Shown: positions 1 through 6,000, counted from the stretch's first letter. The stretch: 6,112 nt of DNA from JAGOTP01 sp964443315 (GCA_964443315.1 CAYUCP010000044.1:1-6112); one strand, 5' to 3'. A program made the numbers and translations. The notes: a model not told the origin generated them from the sequence alone.

Positions 1-24
1 CCTCCTAACAGAACAAAGATAGCA

Positions 25-56
25 AGCAACAACAATTGTGATTGTAAGCTGTTGCT
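25..56. repeat. Inverted repeat with central palindrome in R (candidate YR site)
   Basis: AGCAACA (25-31) and TGTTGCT (50-56) are perfect 7-bp inverted arms around 18 nt that include the palindrome ACAATTGT (32-39). The same structure recurs at 382-413 and, cut by one base, at 6082-6112. Inverted arms around a short core are the general form of tyrosine-recombinase crossover sites, but nothing here proves binding. Confidence 0.4.
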
Positions 57-87
57 ACTTATTCTATCGATGAGGCAAAAAAGGATT

Positions 88-135
88 GATAAATTATTGA
101 TCATGTTCACAATTCACGCAACTCAATAATTTGTA
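88..135. repeat. 10-bp perfect inverted repeat in R
   Basis: AAATTATTGA (91-100) pairs with TCAATAATTT (123-132) across 22 nt, and two more pairs follow beyond one mismatch (88-89 with 134-135). It recurs exactly at 445-492. In RNA it would form an AT-rich hairpin near the 3' end of the transcript; in DNA it is an alternative recombinase-binding candidate. Confidence 0.5.
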
Positions 136-161
136 GGTTTTGGTGGCGGAGAATGAAAGGA

Positions 162-253
162 ATTTTAGAGCTAGCTGTTGAAGAATTTGTACTTAAAAAT
201 GAAAAAAGAATCTCCGGAGGACAAATCAGGGGGAGCAGGGGATGGATGGTGGG
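162..253. other. Unique 92-bp spacer between the two repeats
   Basis: This is the only non-coding sequence that separates one R from the next. It has two 8-bp palindromes, AGCTAGCT (169-176) and CTCCGGAG (212-219), an A-rich stretch (195-210) and a G-run cluster (228-253). I see no ORF of note and no tRNA-like sequence. It could be a true unique part of the element's 3' end, or the scar of an insertion between tandem copies. Confidence 0.6.
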
Positions 254-518
254 TGAAATGAAAATAAGAGAAGTTTGGAATAAAAAGAACAGAAGCACCC
301 TTGATTTTTGATGATGGAGATAAATGGAGATAAATGGAAATACATACCCCAGAACTTCCTCCTAACAGAACAAAGATAGCAAGCAACAACAATTGTGATT
401 GTAAGCTGTTGCTACTTATTCTATCGATGAGGCAAAAAAGGATTGATAAATTATTGATCATGTTCACAATTCACGCAACTCAATAATTTGTAGGTTTTGG
501 TGGCGGAGAATGAAAGGA
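254..518 (-). repeat. Direct repeat R, copy downstream of pol (265 bp)
   Basis: This full copy of the repeat begins 38 nt after the pol stop in the element's direction. Positions 254-412 match 5954-6112 and positions 358-518 match 1-161, without a mismatch by eye. Its edges are defined by where the copies diverge (253/254 and 518/519). TGAAA occurs at one edge and very near the other. It is AT-rich and non-coding, holding two inverted repeats and a 10-bp tandem duplication (ATGGAGATAA at 314-323 and 324-333). By position it is the joined B1A2 unit of a split-direct-repeat element; an LTR without the usual TG...CA ends is an alternative description. Confidence 0.85.
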
Positions 519-556
519 CCCCAACCCCATTTGCTTAAATATTGCCCTTTGCACCA
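519..556. other. Short 3' untranslated gap between pol stop and R
   Basis: These 38 bp hold no gene. In the sense direction the end next to R reads TGGGGTTGGGGT. No AATAAA polyadenylation signal is seen here. Confidence 0.5.
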
Positions 557-3500
557 TTATACACACCAAAATGGCCAAGAGGGGCGTGTGCTTTCAGTAA
601 CTTCTGGCGCGGGAAGGATAAAATCCTGGAGATCGCTGACACGCAACTCACCTCTGGCAAAGGAAGCGACCGAGCGTGAGAGTGGATCGGCAACATTCAA
701 TTCCCCAGCAACATGTATGAAGTGAACAGTGGGAAAAACCTTCTGAGACTGGTGAACGAGAAGATGCAATTGGTTGAGGACGGGAGAAGGGCTGAAACCG
801 CCGAGAGTGGTGCGTCTGCAACGTTGAGAATCAACAATGGGACGGTGGTCGGTAGAGATAAGGACGGAACCTGAGAGACCTTTGGAATGAAGCCATTGGA
901 TAAGTTCAATACAAGCGGTGGGTTCAGCAACAGCGGAATGCGGAATGTCGAGTGTGAAGCGGCTTTGCAGTCGGTAGCAATGAGAGATGTTGTTGTGTTG
1001 CTCATAAGTTGTGACATAGGCGCCCCAACCCTCGCAGCTGGCGTCGATCGTAACCCGAATGCAATCTTTCCGGAACGTAATAGGAATAAAACGATCGTTC
1101 AACGCGATGGGTGTATTCGTTTGTAGGGTTGCCAAACACTTTTTGATGAATGAGTATACAGCGGGACTCAAAAACTCAAGCGGGGCGTCCCAGGCTTGAT
1201 GCACGGTAGATGAAGGGCTGCAAGCATCGAGAGTGGTGATTGCGGTCGGGTGTTTGACAGCCACACCTGGCTCGGTAACGGAATGAAACAAAGCTCGGTA
1301 ACAACGCATCAGTGGAAAAAGCTCCGAGATGGGTATGCCAATTGTATCCACCGCAAACAATATAATACCAATAAGGCTCGCGAACTGCCTCCGCGAATAA
1401 GAGGGGCAAACTCCCTGCATGAATAAACTTAACCGATCCGACGCGAGAAAAAGTTTATTGAGAGTTTTTTCCGTGTTCGAGGCAACGAAGAAAGGTGCTG
1501 GAGAGGTTGAGGGAATTTTTGAGTAACGCTCACCAAGGAAATCGTAAGGCCGGCTCGCGATCTCGGCAAAAGCGGGGCTACTTACGGCGTCTGTCCAGAA
1601 TGCGTGCTCATTAAGAACCAGAGAGCATGAACTGATGTTGTGTAGTAAACATTCCAAGCAACGACGGAGAGAATCAATGTCATCAGAAGAAAGTCGGATG
1701 TTGTCGATGCAAGTGTCGAAATGTACCTTGTCACGAAAGTCCCAAGGGAGAAGCGACCAAGTAGTAAATTGCGCCACACTAGGACTCCATGTAGCGCCCA
1801 TTGGTAAGCGGCATAGTGCGTACGAGGTGTCATGAGCGGAGAAACAGAAATAAGGCTGAATGTCCTCTCCGATCGGAAATTGGTCAAAGAACGCTGCGAA
1901 GTCCAAGGACACGGCGAAGCGATGATTTACCCGTCGTTCGGCACGCGACGGGTAATGAACAGCAGGGATGAGGCCACCAGCAGTCTCACTGCTCAGACGT
2001 TTCATAGCCTCGTTGCACAGCGGCTCGAAGATGGGGCGTCTCTTAGACTCCTTGTGAGGAACACAAAATGCGTTGACCACCCCTCGTACCTGATCGCGGG
2101 GAATCGGGGTAATCTTGCCAGCCTGCACCAAAAGTGTTAAATCCTCAGGGGAAAAAGAGGTTGTTTTTGTGAGTGAGCGTGATGAGAGTGGCAGCTGTCG
2201 GAAGATTTGCGAGTCCAAGAGAAGCGAGATGCACTTTCGGAGATCGGAGATCAGGAAAGGTGGAGCACATGCGAGCAGAGCCGAAAAATCTATAAGGCTC
2301 GTTTCTTTGATATGCAAAGGCCACGACTTGTCAACGACAGGGGAGACGAGCCCTAGGGCCTCTCGAGAGGGAGCCGCACGGGGCAGAAACACCGGGGGAT
2401 CGAGATGGCGTTTACCCTGGTGAACCACAAGACCACTCCAGGGACCCATACGAGCGGGAAGAACGGTGTCGAGTTGCGACTCTGAGGGAATAGAGATGAG
2501 GGGCTGAATAGACTCTACGTCCGTGCCGGCACCAACCTCAAAACCTGCACGCCGAGCAGCAGCAGATGCGTGTGTAGCTGAGAATCGACCCCGCTCAAGG
2601 TAGCGGTGAAGTGTGGATAAACGCAGATGGCCGCTCAATAGCATCAAATCTTCATCGCTGGTGCCGAGTAAGGCCAATGTGATGAGTCTACCCTTGCGTA
2701 TAGAACGGACTTCATAGCCAATCGCATGTAAAGCTTTAGACAAAGCCGCTTGCTCTGTGGTGCTGAAGAGAGGGGACACGCGTCGCTGAACAAGAGATGC
2801 AAGCTGTTGGGCGCGAGACATAGGCATAACCGTGGTGACATGATAAGGGCCCCTGAACGCAGCCCCTTTCCCTCGACAAAAGAAGCAAACCATGGCAGCA
2901 TGGTTTGCAGGGGAATTGGGCGGGAGATCAGTGGGAAAGGTCACCTCTGAAGCGTTGAGTTGTCGCACATCACCCGTACGGCCGGCCGTATACCAACACA
3001 TCATAAGCAAACCTCGAATGAAAGGATCAGTCAGAGTGTCGAGCAACTTGTCAAAATCCTGAGCCGACAGTGGTTTGATCGACCGACTGGGCGTGCTGCG
3101 GGCCAGAGCTATCGAGGATTTTGATGCCTCGGAAAAGACAATATCTTTGGAGAGGTCAATCGGTTCCTGGAAGTTGGTGTACGAGGGAAGTCGACGGAGT
3201 GCGCTCTGGATCTCGGAGAAAGCCTTAGCAACAGTAGAGGGGGACCACTTACGCTCCTTGGAGAGACGTAAAACATACTCGACAACAGCGTGGCCCAATG
3301 ATTCCGAGTAAAGGTCACGAGGCATAGCGCGAAGCAGAACGAGCCAACGGATGTGCGATTTACGTGTAGCGGGAGCCAAGTTGGACCAGCCAAGAGTATG
3401 AATGTGCGGGGGTTGCGAGCTATGGATAAACATCCGAGACAGAGCATCACCCTTCCGTTGGGCTGTGCTCACAAACGATTTGTTGATAGGGGACTGGTGG

Positions 3501-5173
3501 ACGGGGGCCTTAGAGGCATCGACCACCGGCTGAGGGGTCGAGGTGGCAACCGTAGGAGGACAAGAGATCGGCATCAGAACAGAGTTGAATAAGATCTTTG
3601 AGTTGACATCAGTCTGCCAGCCAGATGACGAAGGTACTTCATACAAATCTGAAATGGGGACGTCGTCGTCGGAGTCGAACTCGTCGTCATCGTCATCAAG
3701 GACCTCAGGTGGACAAGAACACAAGGCAGAGGGAATCTCCGGGATAACGGAGACAGACAAGTAAGACACGCCGGAATTGGGTAGCAAAGTCAAAAGAGGT
3801 GGTGTGATTGGTCGAGACAAGGCGCATGATTCACATTGTGTGTGTGTGTACTCGACGGATGGCCAGAGGCTAGGTGAGTAAGCCCTTTTGATGCAACCAA
3901 ACCACACACCACAGTCGGAACCAAAGGTAAATTCAACCTGAACAAACTGGCCAACAGACAGCGAGCGAGCGAAGTGGCGAACGGCCGCAAGGGGCAAAGG
4001 GCTAGAACTTGGTTTTGGACCGAGAACACGGCGGAAGATGGCCAAAGGGCAAGGCGCAGGCTCGGCGACGACCCAATGCCCATGAAGAGCGTGTGAGCCT
4101 GCGTGAGTGGGGACCACCGCCCCCCGAAAAAAGGCAGATAAATACATGGAAAACGTAGCATCCCCATAGGACAAACTGACAGGGATGTTATGTTGGTGAT
4201 CACTTCGAACAATAAAGATATCGCCGAGAGGACCAGACGGAACCAGCTTGGAGACTTCCCATAAATGAACAATGTTTGGGCATAAATGGTTGAGGACGTC
4301 AGAAGGGTCCCCTTCCGCTGTGCCGAACACGTGCTGGACGCAAGTGCCGTGTTGCAGAACGTCGGCGAGAGTTGCGGGAAAAGGAAGTCTGGCTGCAACC
4401 GCAGCAAGTAAAGAAGCCGTCAACAGATAACATGCGTTATGTGAAGCGCAGACGGACTCTAAATTGCGATGCGTTTCAAGTGCGCGAAAAATGAGTGACT
4501 CAAAATTGATGACGACATCAGAAGAGCCTCCCTCAGCGATCTGACTGAGCGCACGTAAATCAGAAAGAAGAGTTTGTAAAATGGAAGAATGAGTGGAAGT
4601 GGCGATGCATGACAACATAACACGCCAATGCGAGAAAGAAACTACCCCACCGGGAAGAGGAACACCTTCGATGTATGCCAAAGCATTGGCCACTACAAAG
4701 AGACCGCACTCGAAGGTTCCAACTTTCTGTCGGGGGGAGTGAGAAGGTACGACGGAGAATGATCGAGAGAATTGAACAGAGCAAAACCTAGCAAACTCAT
4801 CAACGTCACGAGAAACAAGTTGACTGGGTGCCGAGTCAAAGTACAGTATTTTGAAATTGGAAAGAAGAATGAGGAGTACCCAATGGTGACGAGTCAAAAA
4901 GGGTATGATAAAGAAAGTAAAATTGGGCGATTGCATTTGAAGAGTCATATTCAAGCGATGGTTTGAAACGAAAAAACGTTCATAACCGTGGGAGGAACAA
5001 AATGAGGTACAAACATGGAAAGAAGCTTTTGAAAATGGAAAAAGAGAAAAAAGTTGGAAAACAGAGTCCACGTCACTGACCGACAGACAGTGCATGAAAT
5101 CGCCGCCCAAGAGCGACGGAGACACATCGAGCTGCCCTACTGCTGAGTGGGAGGAGTAGGGGGAGGAGCCCCG
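557..5173 (-). CDS. pol: Pol polyprotein: C48 protease - tyrosine recombinase - reverse transcriptase - RNase H
   Basis: Pol supplies the enzymes for copying and integrating the element. The frame is open from 5437 to the TAA at 559-557 and lies in the -1 frame relative to gag. It has no ATG before 5095, so I start it at 5173, where a -1 shift at A AAA AAC would enter it (1,538 Pol residues; Gag-Pol about 1,793). Internal starts at GTG 5125 (1,522 aa) or ATG 5095 (1,512 aa) are alternatives. Numbered from the 5125 codon, the domains are: C48 cysteine protease about 50-160 (H81, D97, Q133, C140); an unassigned region 200-470 with ubiquitin-hydrolase-like C232 and H350; acidic linker 477-488; YR about 575-850 (R716, R810, H833, Y842); RT about 960-1200 (D1075, LPMGA, CIDN); RNase H about 1355-1485 (D1361, E1401, D1426, D1480). 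All domains lie in one frame with no stop. RT and RNase H are the surest assignments; the function of 200-560 is open. Confidence 0.92.
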   Translation of the reverse strand, partial: RGSSPYSSHSAVGQLDVSPSLLGGDFMHCLSVSDVDSVFQLFSLFPFSKASFHVCTSFCSSHGYERFFVSNHRLNMTLQMQSPNFTFFIIPFLTRHHWVLLILLSNFKILYFDSAPSQLVSRDVDEFARFCSVQFSRSFSVVPSHSPRQKVGTFECGLFVVANALAYIEGVPLPGGVVSFSHWRVMLSCIATSTHSSILQTLLSDLRALSQIAEGGSSDVVINFESLIFRALETHRNLESVCASHNACYLLTASLLAAVAARLPFPATLADVLQHGTCVQHVFGTAEGDPSDVLNHLCPNIVHLWEVSKLVPSGPLGDIFIVRSDHQHNIPVSLSYGDATFSMYLSAFFRGAVVPTHAGSHALHGHWVVAEPAPCPLAIFRRVLGPKPSSSPLPLAAVRHFARSLSVGQFVQVEFTFGSDCGVWFGCIKRAYSPSLWPSVEYTHTQCESCALSRPITPPLLTLLPNSGVSYLSVSVIPEIPSALCSCPPEVLDDDDDEFDSDDDVPISDLYEVPSSSGWQTDVNSKILFNSVLMPISCPPTVATSTPQPVVDASKAPVHQSPINKSFVSTAQRKGDALSRMFIHSSQPPHIHTLGWSNLAPATRKSHIRWLVLLRAMPRDLYSESLGHAVVEYVLRLSKERKWSPSTVAKAFSEIQSALRRLPSYTNFQEPIDLSKDIVFSEASKSSIALARSTPSRSIKPLSAQDFDKLLDTLTDPFIRGLLMMCWYTAGRTGDVRQLNASEVTFPTDLPPNSPANHAAMVCFFCRGKGAAFRGPYHVTTVMPMSRAQQLASLVQRRVSPLFSTTEQAALSKALHAIGYEVRSIRKGRLITLALLGTSDEDLMLLSGHLRLSTLHRYLERGRFSATHASAAARRAGFEVGAGTDVESIQPLISIPSESQLDTVLPARMGPWSGLVVHQGKRHLDPPVFLPRAAPSREALGLVSPVVDKSWPLHIKETSLIDFSALLACAPPFLISDLRKCISLLLDSQIFRQLPLSSRSLTKTTSFSPEDLTLLVQAGKITPIPRDQVRGVVNAFCVPHKESKRRPIFEPLCNEAMKRLSSETAGGLIPAVHYPSRAERRVNHRFAVSLDFAAFFDQFPIGEDIQPYFCFSAHDTSYALCRLPMGATWSPSVAQFTTWSLLPWDFRDKVHFDTCIDNIRLSSDDIDSLRRCLECLLHNISSCSLVLNEHAFWTDAVSSPAFAEIASRPYDFLGERYSKIPSTSPAPFFVASNTEKTLNKLFLASDRLSLFMQGVCPSYSRRQFASLIGIILFAVDTIGIPISELFPLMRCYRALFHSVTEPGVAVKHPTAITTLDACSPSSTVHQAWDAPLEFLSPAVYSFIKKCLATLQTNTPIALNDRFIPITFRKDCIRVTIDASCEGWGAYVTTYEQHNNISHCYRLQSRFTLDIPHSAVAEPTACIELIQWLHSKGLSGSVLISTDHRPIVDSQRCRRTTLGGFSPSPVLNQLHLLVHQSQKVFPTVHFIHVAGELNVADPLSRSVASFARGELRVSDLQDFILPAPEVTESTRPSWPFWCV
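671..1063 (-). other. Domain: RNase H
   Basis: Pol residues about 1355-1485 hold the four acidic ligands of a retroelement RNase H: D1361 in VTIDASCEGWGAY, E1401 in SAVAEPTACIEL, D1426 in VLISTDHRPI, and D1480 in HVAGELNVADPLSR. The DAS-x-x-GWGA and H-V-x-G-x-x-N-x-A-D-x-L-S-R patterns are the ones seen after RT in DIRS-order and Ty3-like elements. It removes the RNA strand during cDNA synthesis. About 40 residues of unassigned tail follow. Confidence 0.88.
1526..2248 (-). other. Domain: reverse transcriptase
   Basis: Pol residues about 960-1200 carry the RT fingers and palm. A fingers motif, NAFCVPHKESKRRPIFEP (1018-1035), holds the basic dNTP-contacting residues. Motif A is AVSLDFAAFFDQF with metal ligand D1075. 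Motif B is CRLPMGATWSPSVAQ (1105-1119). Motif C is FDTCIDNIRLS, where the usual YxDD reads C-I-D-N (1139-1142): the first Asp is kept and the second is Asn. The trailing NEHAFW and DFLGER stretches fit motifs D and E. The sequence is closer to DIRS/Ngaro/VIPER RTs (LPMG...SPxxAQ) than to LINE or Copia RTs. Confidence 0.9.
2576..3403 (-). other. Domain: tyrosine recombinase (phage-integrase fold)
   Basis: Pol residues about 575-850 have a SAM-like N-terminal helical part (WSNLAPATRKSHIRW onward) and a catalytic core. The first active-site Arg is R716 in YTAGRTGDVRQL. The second box reads VRSIRKGR, giving R810 with Arg (R807) at the usual first His. The third is SGHLRLSTLHRY with H833, and the nucleophile is Y842, nine residues on, the normal H-to-Y spacing. 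In YR retrotransposons this enzyme integrates a circular double-stranded DNA intermediate instead of a linear cDNA, so no target-site duplication is expected. It probably acts on the repeat junctions described here. Confidence 0.85.
3662..3697 (-). repeat. Acidic Asp-run linker coded by a GAC/GAT trinucleotide run
   Basis: Pol residues 477-488 are DDDDDEFDSDDD, written on the plus strand as a run of gtc/atc/gtt triplets. It separates the protease half from the recombinase half and is probably a flexible, solvent-exposed hinge, possibly near a polyprotein cleavage point. The trinucleotide run may vary in length between copies. Confidence 0.6.
4060..4450 (-). other. Possible second papain-fold (ubiquitin-hydrolase-like) region, unassigned
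   Basis: Pol residues 226-355 contain SHNACYLLTASLL around C232, resembling the N-x-C-Y-x-N Cys box of USP/C19 deubiquitinases. About 118 residues later comes THAGSHALHGHWVV around H350, resembling their H-x-G...GH-Y/W His box. The spacing is much shorter than in typical USPs, and the region could instead be an OTU-like or structural domain. I report the motif resemblance only; no activity is claimed. Confidence 0.35.
4648..4978 (-). other. Domain: Ulp1/SENP-type C48 cysteine protease
   Basis: Pol residues about 50-160 show the Ulp1 signature in the right order: HHWVLLIL with catalytic H81 before Trp, LYFDSAP with D97, an oxyanion Gln at Q133, and GTFECGLFVVANAL with nucleophile C140. In Ulp1 the equivalent stretches are H-W, D-S and Q-x5-6-C-G. 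C48 enzymes cleave SUMO or related ubiquitin-like tails. In mobile elements such domains are often presumed to process the element's own polyprotein or counter host modification. No aspartic protease motif (DTG/DSG in a protease context) is seen anywhere, so this may be the element's only clear protease. All four expected residues are present. Confidence 0.8.
5135..5161 (-). promoter_or_regulatory. Candidate frameshift-stimulating stem-loop
   Basis: Eleven nucleotides after the slippery heptamer, CCCTACT (5161-5155) can pair perfectly with AGTAGGG (5141-5135) around a 13-nt loop. The gag stop codon sits in the 3' arm. A shorter alternative pairs GGGG directly after the heptamer (5172-5169) with the following C-run. 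The spacer is a little longer than the usual 5-9 nt, so the true stimulator could be a different fold or a pseudoknot. Confidence 0.4.
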
Positions 5174-5937
5174 TTTTTTGAAGTTGCGTCGTAAGAAAAA
5201 TTTCCTCCGCCCCGTGCACCCCGTCCGCCACGTCCTCGGCCTTGTTGCGGGGTTGAGTGTCCGAACTGAGCTGGCTGTCGTGTAAAATCTCGAGACTGAG
5301 TTGCGCGCTCGAGGCGGGACATGCGTTCTTGGATGCTCCCGAGAGCAGACTGCAACTGCAGGACCGCAGCCTCCGGCTCGCGGAGGTCCGCCACGAGAGG
5401 TGCCATGTAGCCGCCTGTCTGATTGTTCGCCAGTTGATCATCTCGAAACATTGATTGGTGCACAGATTTTTCACCACCGACACTCCCCCCAGCCCCCGCG
5501 CTACCGCCCGCCAACCAAGTTTCGAAGCTCGACAAAAGTTTAAGGTTTAATCCAATAAACCGTTTGTCGGCTGGAAACAGGGGCGAGGGGAGCTTTTCGA
5601 TAATGGGGCCCCAGCGCTCAGCAAAACAAGCCGGCGAGCTTTCGACTACCATCCAGTTATGCCGGGAGATAGATTCCTTGATGGAGGCACACATCAATAA
5701 GGAGGAAAAGAACTCCATGTCAGCATCGAACAAAACGTAGCTCATAGTCATAACATCTTGGGCAGACAAGAGACCCTGTTTCGCCATTTCCGCCATGAGG
5801 TCTTTATCTGCCTCACAGCGTGCTGTGACGGCCTGCGCTTGTTCGCGGCGGCGAAGCTGGTCCCGGCGCCAGGGTTCACGCGCAAGGCGGGCTTCCTCGG
5901 TTAGAAAAGATGCGACTTGTTTAATCTCCGCGGACAT
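5137..5937 (-). CDS. gag: Gag-like nucleocapsid protein with C-terminal RGG box (266 aa)
   Basis: This is the first ORF of the element, probably the RNA-binding structural protein; no family is recognised by sequence. I chose the ATG at 5937 (MSAEIKQ) because it lies 17 nt outside the repeat and has an A at -3. The frame stays open upstream through the repeat, and an ATG at 6045 would give 302 aa with a hydrophobic, low-complexity N-terminus that I consider leader. Visible parts are a charged, helical N-terminal third (residues 1-60, rich in R/E/Q), a mixed central region (60-142), a Gly/Ala/Ser linker (143-156), a probable short coiled coil (about 181-213) and an arginine-glycine tail GRGRGGRGARGGG (233-245). 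There is no CCHC zinc knuckle, so the RGG tail is the likely nucleic-acid contact. Codons 253-255 (TCA AAA AAC) contain the frameshift heptamer; translation without slippage ends at the TAG at 5139-5137. Confidence 0.75.
   Translation of the reverse strand: MSAEIKQVASFLTEEARLAREPWRRDQLRRREQAQAVTARCEADKDLMAEMAKQGLLSAQDVMTMSYVLFDADMEFFSSLLMCASIKESISRHNWMVVESSPACFAERWGPIIEKLPSPLFPADKRFIGLNLKLLSSFETWLAGGSAGAGGSVGGEKSVHQSMFRDDQLANNQTGGYMAPLVADLREPEAAVLQLQSALGSIQERMSRLERATQSRDFTRQPAQFGHSTPQQGRGRGGRGARGGGNFSYDATSKNGAPPPTPPTQQ
5173..5179 (-). promoter_or_regulatory. Programmed -1 ribosomal frameshift site A AAA AAC
   Basis: In the gag frame the codons are TCA AAA AAC (253-255), giving the canonical X XXY YYZ heptamer A AAA AAC. 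A one-base backward slip moves ribosomes from gag into the pol frame, whose first codon becomes CGG at 5173-5171. The pol frame is open on both sides (5437 to 557) and lacks an ATG until 5095, so frameshifting is the simplest way to make Pol. A AAA AAC is a proven slippery sequence in retroviruses. The site is read directly; its use is inferred. Confidence 0.75.
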
Positions 5938-5947
5938 CTTTGAAACA

Positions 5948-6000
5948 CTTGAATGAAATGAAAATAAGAGAAGTTTGGAATAAAAAGAACAGAAGCACCC
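5948..6000 (-). promoter_or_regulatory. Pyrimidine-rich tract and AG before the gag ATG (possible splice acceptor)
   Basis: In the sense direction the last part of R is a long T/C-rich tract with interspersed A, ending in CAAG with its AG at 5949-5948, ten nucleotides before the gag ATG at 5937. In kinetoplastids such a tract followed by the first AG is the spliced-leader acceptor pattern. The same sequence could be an ordinary leader. This depends on an unproven host assignment. Confidence 0.3.

Larger units (their letters stand above)
1..161 (-). repeat. Direct repeat R, terminal partial copy (161 bp)
   Basis: This segment is identical to 358-518 over all 161 bases, diverging at 162/519. 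In the element's direction it follows the unique spacer and would be the outer B2 part of the split direct repeats, or the first part of the R preceding gag if the molecule is circular. No host sequence precedes it. Confidence 0.85.

Noticed and set aside
228..253. Possible G-quadruplex in the spacer
   Set aside because: Only three runs of three or more G are present, so a standard four-run motif is not met.
171..467. 98-aa minus-strand ORF across R and the spacer, and a similar one at 5901-6092
   Set aside because: The hydrophobic shared peptide is just the translation of the repeated T-rich DNA, and each copy ends in unrelated sequence.
519..530. Telomere-like TGGGGTTGGGGT at the pol/R boundary
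   Set aside because: There are only two G4 runs and no array, so it is too short to call a telomeric repeat or target site.
1832..2423. Plus-strand ORFs of about 100 aa antisense to pol
   Set aside because: They are short, overlap one another, have no motifs and lie antisense to the RT region. This is typical shadow coding.
3790..4407. 205-aa minus-strand ORF inside pol
   Set aside because: It lies wholly within pol in another frame, shows no domain and sits opposite a strong reading frame with catalytic motifs.
5073..5483. 136-aa minus-strand ORF in the third frame across the gag end and pol start
   Set aside because: It overlaps gag and pol in a frame matching neither, has no recognisable motif and reads the RGG-coding stretch as low complexity. 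It looks like a shadow, although a dual-coding check across relatives would settle it.
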